From Notamacropus eugenii (lineage: Eukaryota > Chordata > Mammalia > Diprotodontia > Macropodidae): a DNA stretch of 64,000 bases. Under the pieces are notes generated by a model. The model was not told the origin of the DNA and searched no databases. It saw nothing but the letters and a program-made list of their open reading frames with translations. Below are positions 21,300 through 34,500 of the stretch, piece after piece (the stretch's first letter is position 1; the number at the start of each line of letters is the position of its first letter). The position numbers and the translations under genes are program-made. The stretch covers positions 260,487,008 through 260,551,007 of the forward strand of contig NC_092872.1 in the NCBI RefSeq assembly GCF_028372415.1, given 5' to 3'.

Positions 21300-21767
21300 G
21301 TTTAGAGCCAACACATGGTCAGTTATAATGACTAGATAAAATTCAAGCATAAAAATGAGTGAAGAATTTCTTACTTTGAGCTCAATGGACTTTATATCAT
21401 TTTTAATATCTGCAAAAGAACATTGGAACACTTCTGTTACTTATTTGGCAAAATACTGCTATGGTGATCACTCCTATTTTACAGAGAATGAAATGAAGGT
21501 GTAGAAAAATAAGTTAACCTAGAATTAAGAAGGAGGCAGTGGAGTTACAAGACCAGAACTACTATACAAGGCTCACTTAATATCTGTCTGATATTTGTTC
21601 CTCAGAACCGTACTAGTTCTTTCAGCAAGACATAATTTCATTTTATTTTTAAAATATGTAACATGAAGCCTCCCTTTCAACTCAAATTTTAACTAACTAG
21701 AGTCATTTTAATTTATCTTATTAATGGATCCTTTTGAACTTAAACTTCTTGGTAAGTTTGGGCAATT
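21300..21767. other. No feature recognised
   Basis: AT-rich intergenic sequence, perhaps with a diverged CORE-SINE near 21430-21560 ('ttttacagagaatgaaatga'). Nothing is firm. Confidence 0.3.
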
Positions 21768-22018
21768 GGGCATTGAAGCAGATAGGGTGCTGGGCCCGGA
21801 GTCAGGAAGACTTATCTTCCTGAGTTCAAATATGGTCTCAGATACTTCCTACCTGTGTGACCTTGGGCAAATCACTTAATTCTGTTTGGCTCAGTTTCCC
21901 CATCTGTAAAATGAGCTGGAGAAGGAAATGGCAAACCACTCCAGAATCTTTGACAAGAAAACTGCAAATGGGGTTATGAAGAGTCAGACACAACTGAAAA
22001 ATAACTAAACAACAGTAG
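21768..22018 (+). mobile_element. Marsupial tRNA-headed SINE with RTE-like tail, complete
   Basis: It shows the head ('gcagatagggtgctggg'), the B-box-like 'tgagttcaaatatggtctca', 'gtgaccttgggcaaatcact', 'aatgagctggagaaggaaat', 'ggcaaaccactccagaatct', and the tail 'agagtcagacacaactgaaa ... ctaaacaacag'. It is one of the best-preserved copies. Confidence 0.9.
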
Positions 22019-22310
22019 CAAGACTTTATAGGGATCCAATAGAGTTTATTGATCAGGGAATAACTTGGTCAGCAAAATGAGTAGAAAAAAGGATTGGAGT
22101 GGGGAGAGATTTGATATAAGAGAAACTAGCCAGAATGCTACTACAATAGTTCAGGTGAGAGAAGACCTGAAGTAGGGAGGTGGCTATGTGAATGGAGAGA
22201 AGAAAACATATACTAGAGATATTATCAAAATAGAAATGATATGATTCAGCAACTGAGTAGGTATATAGGGTGAGCAAGAGTGAGGAGTTGAGGATAACAC
22301 TAAAATTATG

Positions 22311-22825
22311 GGGTTTTTTCCATACTTATTTTTTGTTTTCAATATTAACTTTTATAAAATTTGTGAGTTCTAAATTTTCCCTTCTCCAAAAGACAGTATG
22401 CAAATTGATATAGGCTATAGATGTACAATCTTATTAAAAATATTTCCACATTGGTTATGTTGTGAAAGAAGAATCAGAACAAAAGGGAAAAACTACCATA
22501 AAGAAAAAAACAAAAAGAGAGAGAAAATAGTCTGCTTTGCTTCATATAGTATAGTAGTATAGTATAGTATAGTTTACTTCATTCAGACTCCACAGTTCTT
22601 TCTCTGGATGTGGATAACATTTTCCATCATGAGTCTTTTGGAATTGTCTTAGAGCATTGCATTGCTGAGAAGAGCTAAGTCTATCAAAGTCAATCATCAC
22701 ACAATGTTGCTGTTACTATGTATGATATTCTCCTGGTTCTGCTCACTTCACTCACCACCAATTCATGAGTCTTTCCAGGTTTTTCTGAAATCTGCCTGCT
22801 CATCATTTCTTATGGAACAATACTT
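22311..22825 (-). mobile_element. L1 3' end, antisense, with 15-bp target duplication
   Basis: This is the reverse complement of the L1 3' terminus: a poly-T-like start, 'caatattaacttttataaaa', 'ttctctggatgtggataaca' and 'gctcacttcactcaccacc'. It is flanked by a 15-bp duplication, aacactaaaattatg (22296-22310) and aacaccaaaattatg (22826-22840), one mismatch. It is a clean target-primed insertion into an older repeat. Confidence 0.9.
22545..22573 (+). repeat. Short (TATAG)n tandem
   Basis: About five units of a TATAG-type 5-mer lie inside the antisense L1 3' end. Confidence 0.8.
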
Positions 22826-23689
22826 AACACCAAAATTATGAACCTAGATAAGCAGAAGGATGCCCTCAATGAAAAAAAAAAAGAGACATCCAGAAGAGGG
22901 GTTGGTTTTAGAGGGAGGATATGAGTTCAGTTTGGGGCATACTGAATTTGAGATGTTTGAAGGATATCCAGTCTAAAATATTCAGTAGGCTAGACTAGAG
23001 AGACAAGGGATGTAAATATAGATTCAGAAATTATCCTTATAGAGATGGTAATTGAAACCATAGGAGCTGATGATATCCCCAAGCAAAATAGCATAGAGTG
23101 AAAACAGGGTCAAAGATAGAGCCTGTGGTACTTCCACAGTTAGGTGATTCGACATAGGTAATGGTTGAACAAAGGATACTAAAAGGTGGTCAGATGAATG
23201 GGAGAATAACCAAGAGAAGGCTGTGTGTGATGAAAACCAAGAAAGGAGAGTGTCCAGGGTGAGAGGCTAGTCAACAGTATCAAATGCTGTAGAGAAGTCA
23301 AGGACAGAGATTGAAAAAAGACTGGCAGTTGAGAGAGATCACTAGAAATATATGAATACTGCTCTTCAAATTTTTTTCTTTTATCCCACTTCATTTTATT
23401 TTATTTTCAGACTCCTCTGGTTAGTTCTGAGCTACCTGAGGATCTTGGTTTATTTAACTTTGTGTTTTTCTCAATGCTGAGCTCTTTGTTTTACCCATAG
23501 AAGAATCTTAACGTACATTTGAATGTGTGTTGGGGAAAATAGACTTGCTGCCAAATCTAAGTGGGTGCCATGATAACATGATTGGGAATCTTTTCCCAGA
23601 ACTCTCAATCCTGACTTTCAAAGTGGCTTTCAATTTTAACATGATGTGATAGATTTTTTTATTATGTATTTCTTTAGTTTTTCCCCTAC

Positions 23690-23790
23690 TTAATAATATT
23701 TTATTTTTCCAATTAAATATAAAGATAAAGATAGTTTTCAACATTCACTTTTATAAGATTTTGAGTTTCAAATTTTTATTTCTTTGGTTT
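23690..23790 (-). mobile_element. L1 3' terminus, very short
   Basis: This is the reverse complement of the L1 end: 'ttatttttccaattaaatat', 'gatagttttcaacattcact', 'tttataagattttgagtttc'. Only about the last 100 bp is present. Confidence 0.75.
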
Positions 23791-24779
23791 TATCTTTCCT
23801 TCCTCAGACCTGGCATAGAATTTTCTTCCAGTCTCAAACTGATTAGTCTGGGGATTCCTTCCAGAGATGTATATGGCAACCATATCACCTAATCATGCTA
23901 AGGATGGTTTAAAAAAACTCAAATTGATTTTCCCCCAGATTAACTGAGGAAATTTCAGGTGGTTTAGGTATAGGTAAAAGAAATGAATGAGGTGCTAAGA
24001 TCTTAAAAGGAAATACAAAGAAGCATCTAGCAATTAGTTAACCATCTAGTTAGTTAAAAGGTGTAAACAATTTATTCTGTCCTGAAGGAATTACTGGCCA
24101 AAAGGTCAACATATCCCTTGTGGCTTACTTAAAAAGTAAGATACACTCTCTAAGGAGTCAATCCAGACAAACAACTCTGCAGAGTGTGACCTCTGGCAGC
24201 AGAGAAGAGGACATGCTATGGAAAAAAAACCTAGATCTTGAGATGTCTAAGCAATTATTCCCAGATTCTGCTGGGGTGGGAGAAAGGGATTTTTTTCCTC
24301 TCCCCCATCCCATCACTAACCAGGGTGCCTTGAAATAGAACTATTCACCAATAGGGGACACCAAACTCAGCATGGAATAGGGCACATGTCTACTGAATGA
24401 AGGTACAAACCAGGGGGCACTTTAGGAGTTCAGAGGGAGTTAGCCTTAGCTCTCATTGGTTAAGATGTGGACAGGAAAAGAACCAGGGAGCATGGCTGAG
24501 CGACCAGCCTGGCAGAGACACTGTCCCTAGAAGGACAGAGTAAGGAAAACAAGAAAAGAAAGTAAATTGGTTCTCTGCAGTGCTAGAGTTACCTGGGTCA
24601 CATGAGTGTATATAGTCTTCTTTTTGAAGCTGTGTGAAGCTATGGGACAGTGCTGTCTAGATTCACGAGGGAAATGTTATGAATTTATTGTTTATGCTAT
24701 AGCATTTTAGAAAATGTCTTTGTTGTGAATTAGTTGCATTCTGGGGCTGACTGCTGAAGGTAAATGCATATGTGGGTAC
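23791..24779. other. Intergenic, no feature recognised
   Basis: I see no gene or clear repeat family. The 24430-24640 stretch has LTR-like GC and wording, but without ends. Confidence 0.3.
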
Positions 24780-25315
24780 ATCATGACAACTCAGGTTTAC
24801 TTAGCACCTAAGGTTTACAAAGTGTTTGTCCCACAAGTAGAACAAGTGTCTCCATTCGACAAATGAGACCTATGAAGTGCTGTTAGTAGACAAGAGAGCT
24901 GGACTGGGAGTCAATGATCAAATGAGACAATATTTGCAAACCTTAAAGTGTTATATAAATGCCAGCTGTCATTTTGTTGTCATCTTCACTGTCATCAGTA
25001 AGACTAGGCTCTTGTCCCACCTCTGACTATGTAACACTGAGCAAGTCACATAACTTCTCTGTACTCTAAAGATAGAAAGTACAGGGAAAGTGCTGACCTG
25101 CATGGGTAGAGGGATTTTCTAAGAGTTTTCTATACTAATGAAATCACAAGTCCAGCCCCTATCTCTATGCCTTACAGGGGAAACAGAGATTAAGAGGACT
25201 TGTGTTTTGCCCCAAATCACACAACTGGATGATGTTGGAGTTGGAATTTGAACCTCTTATCTCCTGGTTCCAGGACTTCTGCTCTGTCCAGTACAGCAGC
25301 AGGCCTCAAAAGAGG
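24780..25315. repeat. CORE-SINE fragments, both orientations
   Basis: A plus-strand MIR-like tail ('caaatgagacaatatttgca', 'gttatataaatgccagctgt') and 'gagcaagtcacataacttc' are followed by a minus-strand copy ('caaatcacacaactggatga', 'gaatttgaacctcttatct'). At least two or three diverged copies overlap here. Confidence 0.55.
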
Positions 25316-28300
25316 TTATTTTTTGTCAAAAGCAATCCTCTGGGTCAGGAAGTCAACTGTTAGGCAAATTACTTCCAAATATAAATTTTATAAAACACTA
25401 GGGCAAGAAGGAGGAGAGCAATAATGGAAAGGAATGGGATTTCTATTCCTTAAAAATGTAGACTTCTGGGGGCCATGTCAAGATGTCAGAGTAGAGAAAG
25501 CTGAGCTCTCCCAATATTGCGCTCCAAACAACTTTAAAATAACTCCTCAAATCAAATTCTAGAGCGAGAAAGACAACAAAAGATCAAAGTGAGACATTCT
25601 TCCAGTCAAAGACAACATAGGAGGTTGAAAAGAGAGATCTGTGACCTGAGGGAGGAGGCTGGTCCAGAGACCATGTGGATGAAACACCAGCAGTGGGACA
25701 TGGTGGTGAAGAAAAAAGTAGCAGCTACTTTGAGAACTCTCAAGCTAGAAATAGTAAGGGAACCGAGTAACTAGTGAGAGACTACAAGGGACCTTTGTGC
25801 TAGCACTAGACATAAGAACAGATGCTATTTGGCAACTCCATTTTCTATATCCACTTCTAGGTCATAGTTCAAAAGTAGAGAGGAGCACTTTTAATCAAGA
25901 GGAAGTGAAAGCCCTGAGGAGCAGTATCACCTGCAACCCAAAGGGATCAGGGACCCTGTATTGTTTCTGGTCCCAAGGGAGGAGGGGCCTGAGGAACTGT
26001 ATCAATTGTAATCTTAAGGGATCAGGGGCCCTTCCTGGGTAAGGACCAGAATGCTAATCAAGAGAGCAGTAACCACATCTCTCCCCAAATCATACCATAC
26101 CTTACAAGCACCAAAAACTTCCAAACCCCTAGAATTACCTCAGAAAACAGCAGTTCTAAAAAGCCTGAAGCTTGAGACAGATCCTCTCTTCCCACACACT
26201 GCAAACAGAGCCCAACATTAACATAATGTTCTAAATCAAGAAATAGGGTGGAAAAATAAGCAAACAAAAACAAATAACCTGACCATAAAAAGCTACTATG
26301 ATGACAGGAAAGATCAAGACACAAATTCAGAAGAAGACAATGAAGTCAAAACAGCTATAAAAGCAAAGTATCAAAGGAAAAAAATGTGAATTGAACACAA
26401 AGCCAACAAGAATTCCTGGAAGTGCTAAAAAATTATTTTTAAAATCAAATGAGTGGTAAAGGAAAAAATTAGATAAAGAAATGAAAGCAAAGGAAGAAAA
26501 TTATGAAAAGATAATGAATAGTCTGGTAAAAGAGACACAAAAGATACTAAAAAAAATAACATCTTAAAAAGCAGAACTGACCAGATGGAAGAAGAGGTAC
26601 AAAGCTCACTGCAGAAAATAATTTCTTAAAAATTAGAATTTGGCAAGTAGAAGCTAATGACTACATGAGACATCAAGAAACAATAAAACAAAGTCAAAAA
26701 ACAGAAAATTTGACGAAAATGTGAAATATATCATTGGAAAAATAACTATCCTGGAAAATAGATTAAGGAGAAATAATTTAAGAAATATTGGATTGCCTAA
26801 AAACCATGCTCAAAGAAAGAGCCTAGACATCATGGTTCAAGAAATTATCAAGGAAAACTGCCCAGTATCCTAGAACCAGAGGGTAAAATAGAATATGAAA
26901 GAATTTACCAAACACCACCTGAAAAAGAACCCCAAATGAAAACTTTTAGGAATATTATAACCAAATTCCAGAGCAACCAGGTCAAAGAGAAAATACTTCA
27001 GGCATCCCAAAAGCAACAATTCAAACACTGTGGAGCCAATCAGGATCACACAAGTTCTAGTAGCTATCACATTAAAGGAACAATGGACTTGGAATATGAC
27101 ATTCTGTAAGGCAAAAGAACTGGAATTGCAACCAAGAATTAGTATAATCCTTGAAGGGAAAAAACTAAATATTTGATAAAATATAGTATTTTCAAACATT
27201 CATGATGAAAAGACCAGAGCTAAATAGAAAATCTGACTTTCAAATACAAAATGCAAGAGGAAAATAAAAAGGTAAACATGAAGGAGAACTCATAAGGGAC
27301 TCAGTAAGGTTAAACTTTTTACATTTCTTTACAGGAAAATGATACATGTATCTTCTAAGAATTTTTATCATTACTAGAGCAGTTAGGATTCTAAATAGAA
27401 AGAAGGTGAGGGAGTGAGAAGATTGTGTTGGGATGATGTTTAAAAAATGGATAGGCAAAGGATGCCCTAGAAAGGGAAAGGAAGAATGGGGGAAATTGTC
27501 TCACATAAAAGAGGTATACAAAGAAGAGCTTTTACAGAGCAGGGGGAATGAGGGGAGAGAGGGAATAGGTAACCTTTAAACCTCACATATCTAAATTGGT
27601 TCAAAAAGAGAAATACACACACACACATACAGTAAGTAATAAAATCCTATCTTACCCAAAAGGGAAACAGGAGGGGAAGATCTCAAGGTGGGGGGTAATA
27701 AAAAACAATAGGGTGGATAAAAGAAGGCAGTGGTCAGAAGCAAAATGGACCTTAGAAGAGGGACATGATAAAAGAAATTGAGAACAGAAGAAAATAGGAT
27801 GGAGGGGAATGCAGAACCAGTAATAATAACTGTGATGGTGAACGGAATGAGCTCACCCATAAAATGAAGAACAGAATGGATTAGTAACTAGAATCCAGGA
27901 ATATGTTGTTTACAACAACATACTTGAAATGGAGAGACACATATAGAGTTAAAAATAAAAGACTGGAGCAGAATCTATTACGCTTTAACTGAAGTAAAAA
28001 AAAAAAAAGGCAGGGATACCAATCATGATCTCAGAAAAAGCAAAATCAAAAATAAACCTAATCAAAAGGGATAAGCAGGGAAGTTACAACTTGTTAAAAG
28101 AAATGATAGGCAATGAAATAATATAAGTACTAAATATATATGCACCAAATGGCATAGTATCCAAATTCTTCAACAAAAAGCTAAATGAATTACAAGAGGA
28201 AGCAGACAGTAAAAGTATACTAGTGGGAGATCTCAACTTTTCCGTGATAAATTTAACTATATAAAAAAAAGAAAAAAGTCAAGAAGATAAATGAAATCTT

Positions 28301-28583
28301 AGAAAAGTTTCATATGATAGACCTCTGGAGAAGACTGGATAGTAATGAAAAGAATTATACCTTTTCCTCAACTGTAGATGGCACCTGCACAAAAATTGAC
28401 TATGCATTAGGGTATAAAAACATCACAATCAATTGCAGAGAAGGAAAAATTTTTAATGCACCCTTTTCCAGAACAAAATGTAATTAAAAAATTACATTTA
28501 ATAAAAGGCCATAAAAGCATAGATTAAAAGCTAATTGGAAATCAATCTAAGCCTTAAGAATGAGTAGGTCAAAGAAGAAATCA

Positions 28584-28812
28584 TTTTTGTTGCTGTTCAG
28601 TTGTTTCAGTCATACCTAACTCTTTGTGACCCCATCTGGCGTTTCTTTGGCAAAGATACTGGAATAATTTACCATTTTCTTCTGTGAAACTGAGGCAAAC
28701 AGGGTTAAGTTGCTTCGGGTCACATAGCTGGTCAAGTGTCTGAGGCCAGATTTGAACTTAAGAAGATGAGTCCTCATAATTCTAGTCTCAGTGCTCCATC
28801 CACTGTGACACC
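28584..28812 (-). mobile_element. Marsupial tRNA-headed SINE inside L1 ORF2
   Basis: It is antisense: 'catacctaactctttgtgac', 'ggcaaagatactggaataat', 'gggttaagttgcttcgggtc', 'tgctccatccactgtgacac'. L1 ORF2 sequence is continuous on either side ('gtcaaagaagaaatcat' and 'gaaacagtcaggaatttc'). Confidence 0.88.
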
Positions 28813-29024
28813 TAGAAACAGTCAGGAATTTCATTAAAGAGAATGACAACAATGAGAAAATATTCCAAAATTTGTAGGATGTAGCCAAAGCAGTACTTAG
28901 GGGAAAATTTATATTTCGAAATGCTTATATCAATAAAAGAGAGGAAAAAGATGATCTATGAAATGGACATGCAGGTAAAAAAGAACTAGAAAAAGAACAA
29001 ATAAAAAACCCCCCCGTTAAGCAC

Positions 29025-29414
29025 TGTGGGAAGTAAGAAAATTCTGATTTCCACGTTCCTAGGTGATAAGGGTTGTGACCTAGCATGGACAGGTTAGAGG
29101 TCAGAAACAATACCTAGACCCAAGGAGCTGTGTGAGGAAGGGCCTATCAGAGAGAACACAAAGTCACATGGCCAGAGGATAGGGGATGGTATCACAGGAG
29201 ATCCAAAGTTAGGAAAACAGTTTTAAAAGCCCCATCTTCCTACATGTGTTGTAGTCTTCCTGTAACTTTACTGGGGAGGTTACCCATCCATTCAGGGGGA
29301 ATAGATGTAAAGATTAATAAAAGCTTTCCTGATTTCACAACAGGTGTTGTCTTTTGTTTAAGGTGAGCATGTTTCTCACTATTGGGGGCTTGTTAGATAG
29401 GCTCACTTCTAACA
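29025..29414 (+). mobile_element. Solo LTR of an endogenous retrovirus, 4-bp duplication
   Basis: A 390-bp unit begins TGTGGGAAGT and ends ACTTCTAACA, forming a short imperfect inverted repeat. It has an AATAAA at 29316-29321 and is flanked by a perfect 4-bp duplication GCAC (29021-29024 and 29415-29418). L1 ORF2 resumes directly after it. The 4-bp duplication suits gammaretrovirus-like (class I) integration. No internal viral genes remain, as expected after LTR-LTR recombination. Confidence 0.88.
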
Positions 29415-31355
29415 GCACCAAAATGGAAATCTTGGAATTCAAAGGAGATTAATAAAAAGAAAGCAAAAAAGACCCCTCCAAAAACCATTAATCTAATAAA
29501 TAAATCTAGGAGCTGGTTTTATGGAAAAAACAACAATAAAATAGATAAACTGTTGGTTAATTTGATTTAAAAGAAAGAAAGAAGAAAACAAAATTACTAA
29601 TATCAAAAATGAAAAGGATGAATGTATCACCAATGAAGATGAAATTGAAGTAATAATTAGGAGTTATTTTGCTCAATTATATACCAATAAATCTGATAAT
29701 CTAAGTGAAATGAATAAATATTTACAAAAATATTAACTATCCAGATTAACAGAAAAGGAGATAGAATACTTAGATACAACCTTGTCTTTGAAAAAAGAAA
29801 TTGAACAAGCTATGAAAGAGCTCCCTAAAAAAAAAAATTCCCAGGGCCAGATGGATTCAAAAGGGAATTCTACCAAACATTTGAAGAACAATTAATCCAA
29901 ATACTATATAAACTATTTGAAAGACTAACTGAAGAAGAAGTCCTGCCAAATTCCTTTTACACCACAAATATCATTTTGGTACCTAAACCAGGGAGAGCAA
30001 AAACAGATAAAGAAAACTATAGACCAATTTCCTTAATGAATAATGATGTATAAAATGTAAATAAAATACTAGCAAGGATATTACAGCAATATATCACAAA
30101 TATCATACACCAGGACCGGATGGAATTTATACTAGGAATGCAAGATTGGTTAAATATTAGGAAAACTATCACTATAATTGACCATATCAATAACAATAGT
30201 GACAAAAACCTTATAATCATATCAATAGGTACAGAAAAAACCTTTGACAAGATACAACAATCCTATTAAAAACACTAGAAAGCATAGGAATAAATGGAGC
30301 TTTCCTTAAAATAACTAACATCTATCTAAAACCAAGAAGCAAACATTATTTGAGAAAGGGATAAACTTGAAACATTCCCAATAAAATCAGGAGAGAAGCA
30401 AGGATGTCCATTATCACTTTTGTTATTTAACATTGTACTAGAAATGTTAACTATATCAACAAGAGAAAAAAATTAAATTGCTGGAATGAGGGGAGAAAAA
30501 ATTGGAGTAAAAATAGGCAATGAGGAAACAAAATTGTCACTCTTTTGCTAGTAATATGATGGTATATTTAGAGAACCCTAGAGAATCAACTAAAAAGGAG
30601 TTGAAATAATTAACAATTTCGAAAAAGTTTCAGGACATAGAATAAACCCGCATAAATCTTCAGTAATTTTACATACTACCAACAAACCCAGCAGGAAGAA
30701 ATAAAAAGTAATTCCATGTAAAAATAACTTCAAACCATACAAAATACTCAGATGTCTACCTTCTGAAACATTCCCAGGGATTACGTGAATGCAGTTATAA
30801 AATACTTTTCACACAAATATAGATCTAAAATATTGGAGAAATATGCATTGCTCATGTGTAGGCCAAATCAATATAATAAAAATGAAAATTCTACCAAAAT
30901 TAATTTACTTTTTCAGTCCCATACTAATCAAACCACTAAAGAATTATTTTATAGAGCAACAACAAATAGTAACAAAATTCATCTGAAAGAATAAAGTTCA
31001 AGAACATCAAAGGAATTAATGAAAAAAATGTTTAGAAAAGCAGTCTAGCAGTTCCAAATTTTGAACTAGATTACAAAACAGTAATCATCAAAACAATCTG
31101 GTAATGGCTTGGAAATAGTAGTGGATTAGTGGAATAGACTGAGTACACAATATACAGTAGTAAATGACTACAGTAATTTAATGTTTGATAAACCCAAAGA
31201 TCCAAGCTTTGGGGGTAAAAACTAAACATCTGAGAAAAAATGCTGGAGAGATAGTAAAGTGAAATAGTTTTTGGCAGAAACTAAGTACAAGCCAACATCT
31301 CCCACCATATACAAAGATAAGGTTAAAAGGGATAAATGATTTAGACATAAAGGGT

Positions 31356-31598
31356 TGTTGCCATCTAGAGGTGCTAGGAACCCTGAAATTCAAGGGCAAA
31401 AGACTTGAGTCCTGCCTTGAAAGAATTTGACTCAAGCCTTCCTTCAGGCAGGGATGAGGTTTATTATTTTGCCAGTGGAAGCAGGCAGGACTTTTAAGAA
31501 CCAGTGCTATTGTGATGCTTGTATTGACATCAGCCAGGCTCTAAAGAAATCTGAATCAGTGGCCAGATTTTAAGAATCTGAGCAAGAACGCAGGACAA
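31356..31598 (-). mobile_element. LTR fragment, antisense
   Basis: It begins TGTTGCCATC after the L1 sequence and reads as the reverse complement of the 3' part of the LTR family at 35366 and 37240 ('caagggcaaaagacttgag', 'gactcaagccttccttc', 'ggtttattatttt' = antisense AATAAA). It is cut off where the HAL1-like 5' end starts. Confidence 0.7.
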
Positions 31599-34500
31599 AG
31601 GGGGTGGAGCCAAGATGGCAGAGTAAAAGCAGGGACTTCCTTAAGCTGTCCCCCCCAAACCCCTATAAATACCTGTAAAAAATGACTCTAAACAAAATCT
31701 AGAGCTTCAGAACTCACAAAATTATGGAATGAAACACATCTCTAGCCCAAGACAGCCTGGCAGGTTGACAGGAAGTGTCTCTTGAACTAGGCTGGGAGCG
31801 GAATGGAATACAGTCCCGTGTGAGCCACACCAACACAGACAGGTTCAGAGCAGACCTTAGGGACATGAATCATTGGCAACTGTGGCAGTTTCCACACTTC
31901 TCAAACCACAAAACACCAAAAGGTCAGTGGGAAAACTCTGTAGGACCTAGGTGAAAGAGGAACACACAATCTGGCCAGTCTGACCCCAGCCCCAGGGTGG
32001 CAGTGGCAGCTTCCCAAGCTCTGGGCCCACAGATGGTGGGGTATCAAGTGGCTGATACAAAACCCCTGAAACATAGTACAGTACACCCACACCCACGCCC
32101 AACCCTTCTGATAGCAGTGTCCTACATTGACAAAAGAGGTCTGTATCTGGCTGGGAACATGATTAAACAGTGTAAAAAAAAATTAAGACTACAGAATCTT
32201 ACTTTGGTGACAAAGAAGATCACAACGTACAAATCAGAAGACAACAAAGTCAAAGCACCTACATCAAAAGCCTCCAAGAAAAATATGAATTGGTCACAGG
32301 TCATGGAAAAGCTCAAAAAGGATTTTGAAGATCAAGTAAGAGAAATAGAGGAAAAATTGGGAAGGGAAATAAGTGATGCAAGAAAATCATGAAAAATGAG
32401 TCAACAACCTTCTAAAGGAGATCCCCCCAAAATACTGAAGAAAATAACACCTTTAACAATAGACAAACTCAAATGGCAAAAAAAGTCCAAAAAGTTAATG
32501 AGGAGAAGAACGCCTTAAAAAGCAGAATTGGTCAAATGGAAAAGGAGGTCCAAAAGTTCACTGAAGAAAATAGTTCCTTCAAAATTAGAATGGAGCAAAT
32601 TGAAGTTAATGACTATGAGAAATCAAGAAATTATAAAACAGAACCAAAAGAATGAAAAAATAGAAAACAATGTGAAATATCTCATTAGAAAAATCACTGA
32701 CCTGGAAAATAGATATAGTAGAGATCATTTAAAAATTATTGGACTACCTGAAAGACATGATCACAAAAAGAGCCTGGACATCATCTTTCAAGGAATTATC
32801 AAGGAAAACTCCCCTGATATTCTAGAACCAGAGAGTAAAATAGAAATTGAAAGAATTCATTGATCACCTCTGGAAAGAGATCCTAAAAGGAAAACTCCTA
32901 GAAATATTGTAGCCAAATTCCAGAGTTCCCAGGTCAAGGAGAAAATATTGCAAGCAGCCAGAAAGAAACAATTCAAGTATTGTGGAAATACAATCAGAAT
33001 AAGATCTTCTAGCTTCTACCTTAAGGGATCTAAGTGCTTGGAATATGATATTCCAAAGGTCAGAGGAGCTAAGATTAAAACCAAGAATCATCTACCCAAC
33101 AAAACTGAGTATACTACTTTAGGGGAAAAATTGGTCATTCAATGAGATAGAGGATTTTCAAGCCTTCTTGATGAAAAGGCTAGAGCTACATAGAAAATTT
33201 GACTTTCAGATACAAAAATCAAGAGAAGTATGAAAAGTTTCTCAGGAAAGAGAAACCATAAGAAACTTATTAAAGTTGAACTGTTTACATTCCTACATTG
33301 AAAAATGATATTTGTAACAGATGAGGCCTTGTTTAGTATTAGGGTAGTTGGAGGAAATAGAGAGAGATGATAGATAGATAGATAGATAGATAGATGTCAC
33401 AGGGTAAGTTGAATATGAAGTGATGATATCTAAAAACTAAAATTAAGGGGTAAGAGAGGAATATATTGGGAGAAAGAGAAAGGGAGACATAAAATGGGGT
33501 AAATTATCTCACATAAAAGAGGCAAGAAAAAGGTTGCAAAATGGAGGGGTACAGCAGGGAGGTAAGAAGGAATGAGTGACCCTTACTGTCATGGGATTTG
33601 GCTTAGGGAGGTGTAAGAGACAGCACAAGGTAAGTTTTCATAGTAAGTTATTGTTAGTTGATGAAGTCATTGAGAATAAGTTATATAAAAAGAAGGCCAA
33701 CACACTGCAGGTAGACTCAACCAATCAAAAGACAGAGAGTGGTCTTCAGAAAATTACAAAATTTTTGATAAAGGAACCAAATCTATAGCTAGCTGGAACT
33801 AGCCAAAAAAAAATTACCTAGAGTTACATAGAAAATGTTTTTCTCCATTGGGCTTGCTTATGCATATAAGCAGACACACCCTACAAAAAATTATTCCTCC
33901 ATTTTCTGATCATGGGTCCTAAAGACTCTAAAGAATGTTTGGGAGGGGGAATCACACTAAGTGGGATTACACAATAGGCATGTAGAGAAGATGGTGACCT
34001 AATGAAGAATGGACCAATCCATCTTCTGGTGGGAAGACCTGTCTTGAACTAACATAGCTTCCTTCCATATTCAATGCTCCCTCCTCCTGAAAAGAGGGTG
34101 AGGGCCCACTGTGGCCAAAGTGTTCAATTCTTCTGAACTCTGCTGTAATAAATTTTCCTTGATACCTTATTAGTGTCAAATGTGTCTCTAACAGGACTGA
34201 ATAACATATACACTCAAGTGGGTATCTTACACTACAGGAAAGTAAGGGGGAAGGGGATAAGAGGGGGGGATGATAGAAGGTAGGGCAGATTGGAGAAGGT
34301 AGTCAGAAGCAAACACTTTTGAAAAGGGACAGGGTCAAACAAAAATAGAATAAGTAGGGGGCAGGATAGGATGGAGGGAAATATAGTTAATCTTTTACAA
34401 TATGACTATTATGGAAGTGTTTTGCATCCCTACACATGTATAACCTATATTGGATGGCTTGCCTTCTCAGTGAGGGTGGATGGAGAGGGAAAAAGGAAGA

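Larger units (their letters stand above)
22025..23360 (+). repeat. Ancient interspersed repeat, copy 2, split by L1
   Basis: It has the same ordered phrases as at 3789: 'agagtttattgatcagg', 'ggattggagtggggagagat', 'caatagttcaggtgagag', 'gtgaggagttgaggataaca'. It then jumps over an L1 insertion to 'gagttcagtttggggcatac', 'ataggagctgatgatatccc' and 'caaatgctgtagagaagtca'. It is the longest copy in the window. Confidence 0.65.
25468..31355 (+). mobile_element. Near-complete but dead LINE-1
   Basis: The 5' end has the marsupial L1 start pattern ('gggggccatgtcaagatgtc'). A decayed ORF1 region lies at about 26280-27230, and ORF2 from about 27830 (endonuclease-type segment with 'atgttgtttacaacaacata') through the reverse transcriptase part ('ccagggccagatggattcaa' near 29840) to about 31350. 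All frames are broken by many stops and indels. It carries a SINE (28584-28812) and a solo LTR (29025-29414). It ends abruptly where an antisense LTR piece begins, so the 3' end is missing. Confidence 0.88.

Noticed and set aside
25797..33145. Open frames with coiled-coil or L1 ORF1/ORF2 similarity as cellular genes
   Set aside because: They belong to dead L1 and HAL1-like elements; the reading frames are broken repeatedly.
33370..33396. GATA repeats and other short tandem runs as a CRISPR-like array
   Set aside because: Simple microsatellites without spacers, in a vertebrate genome.
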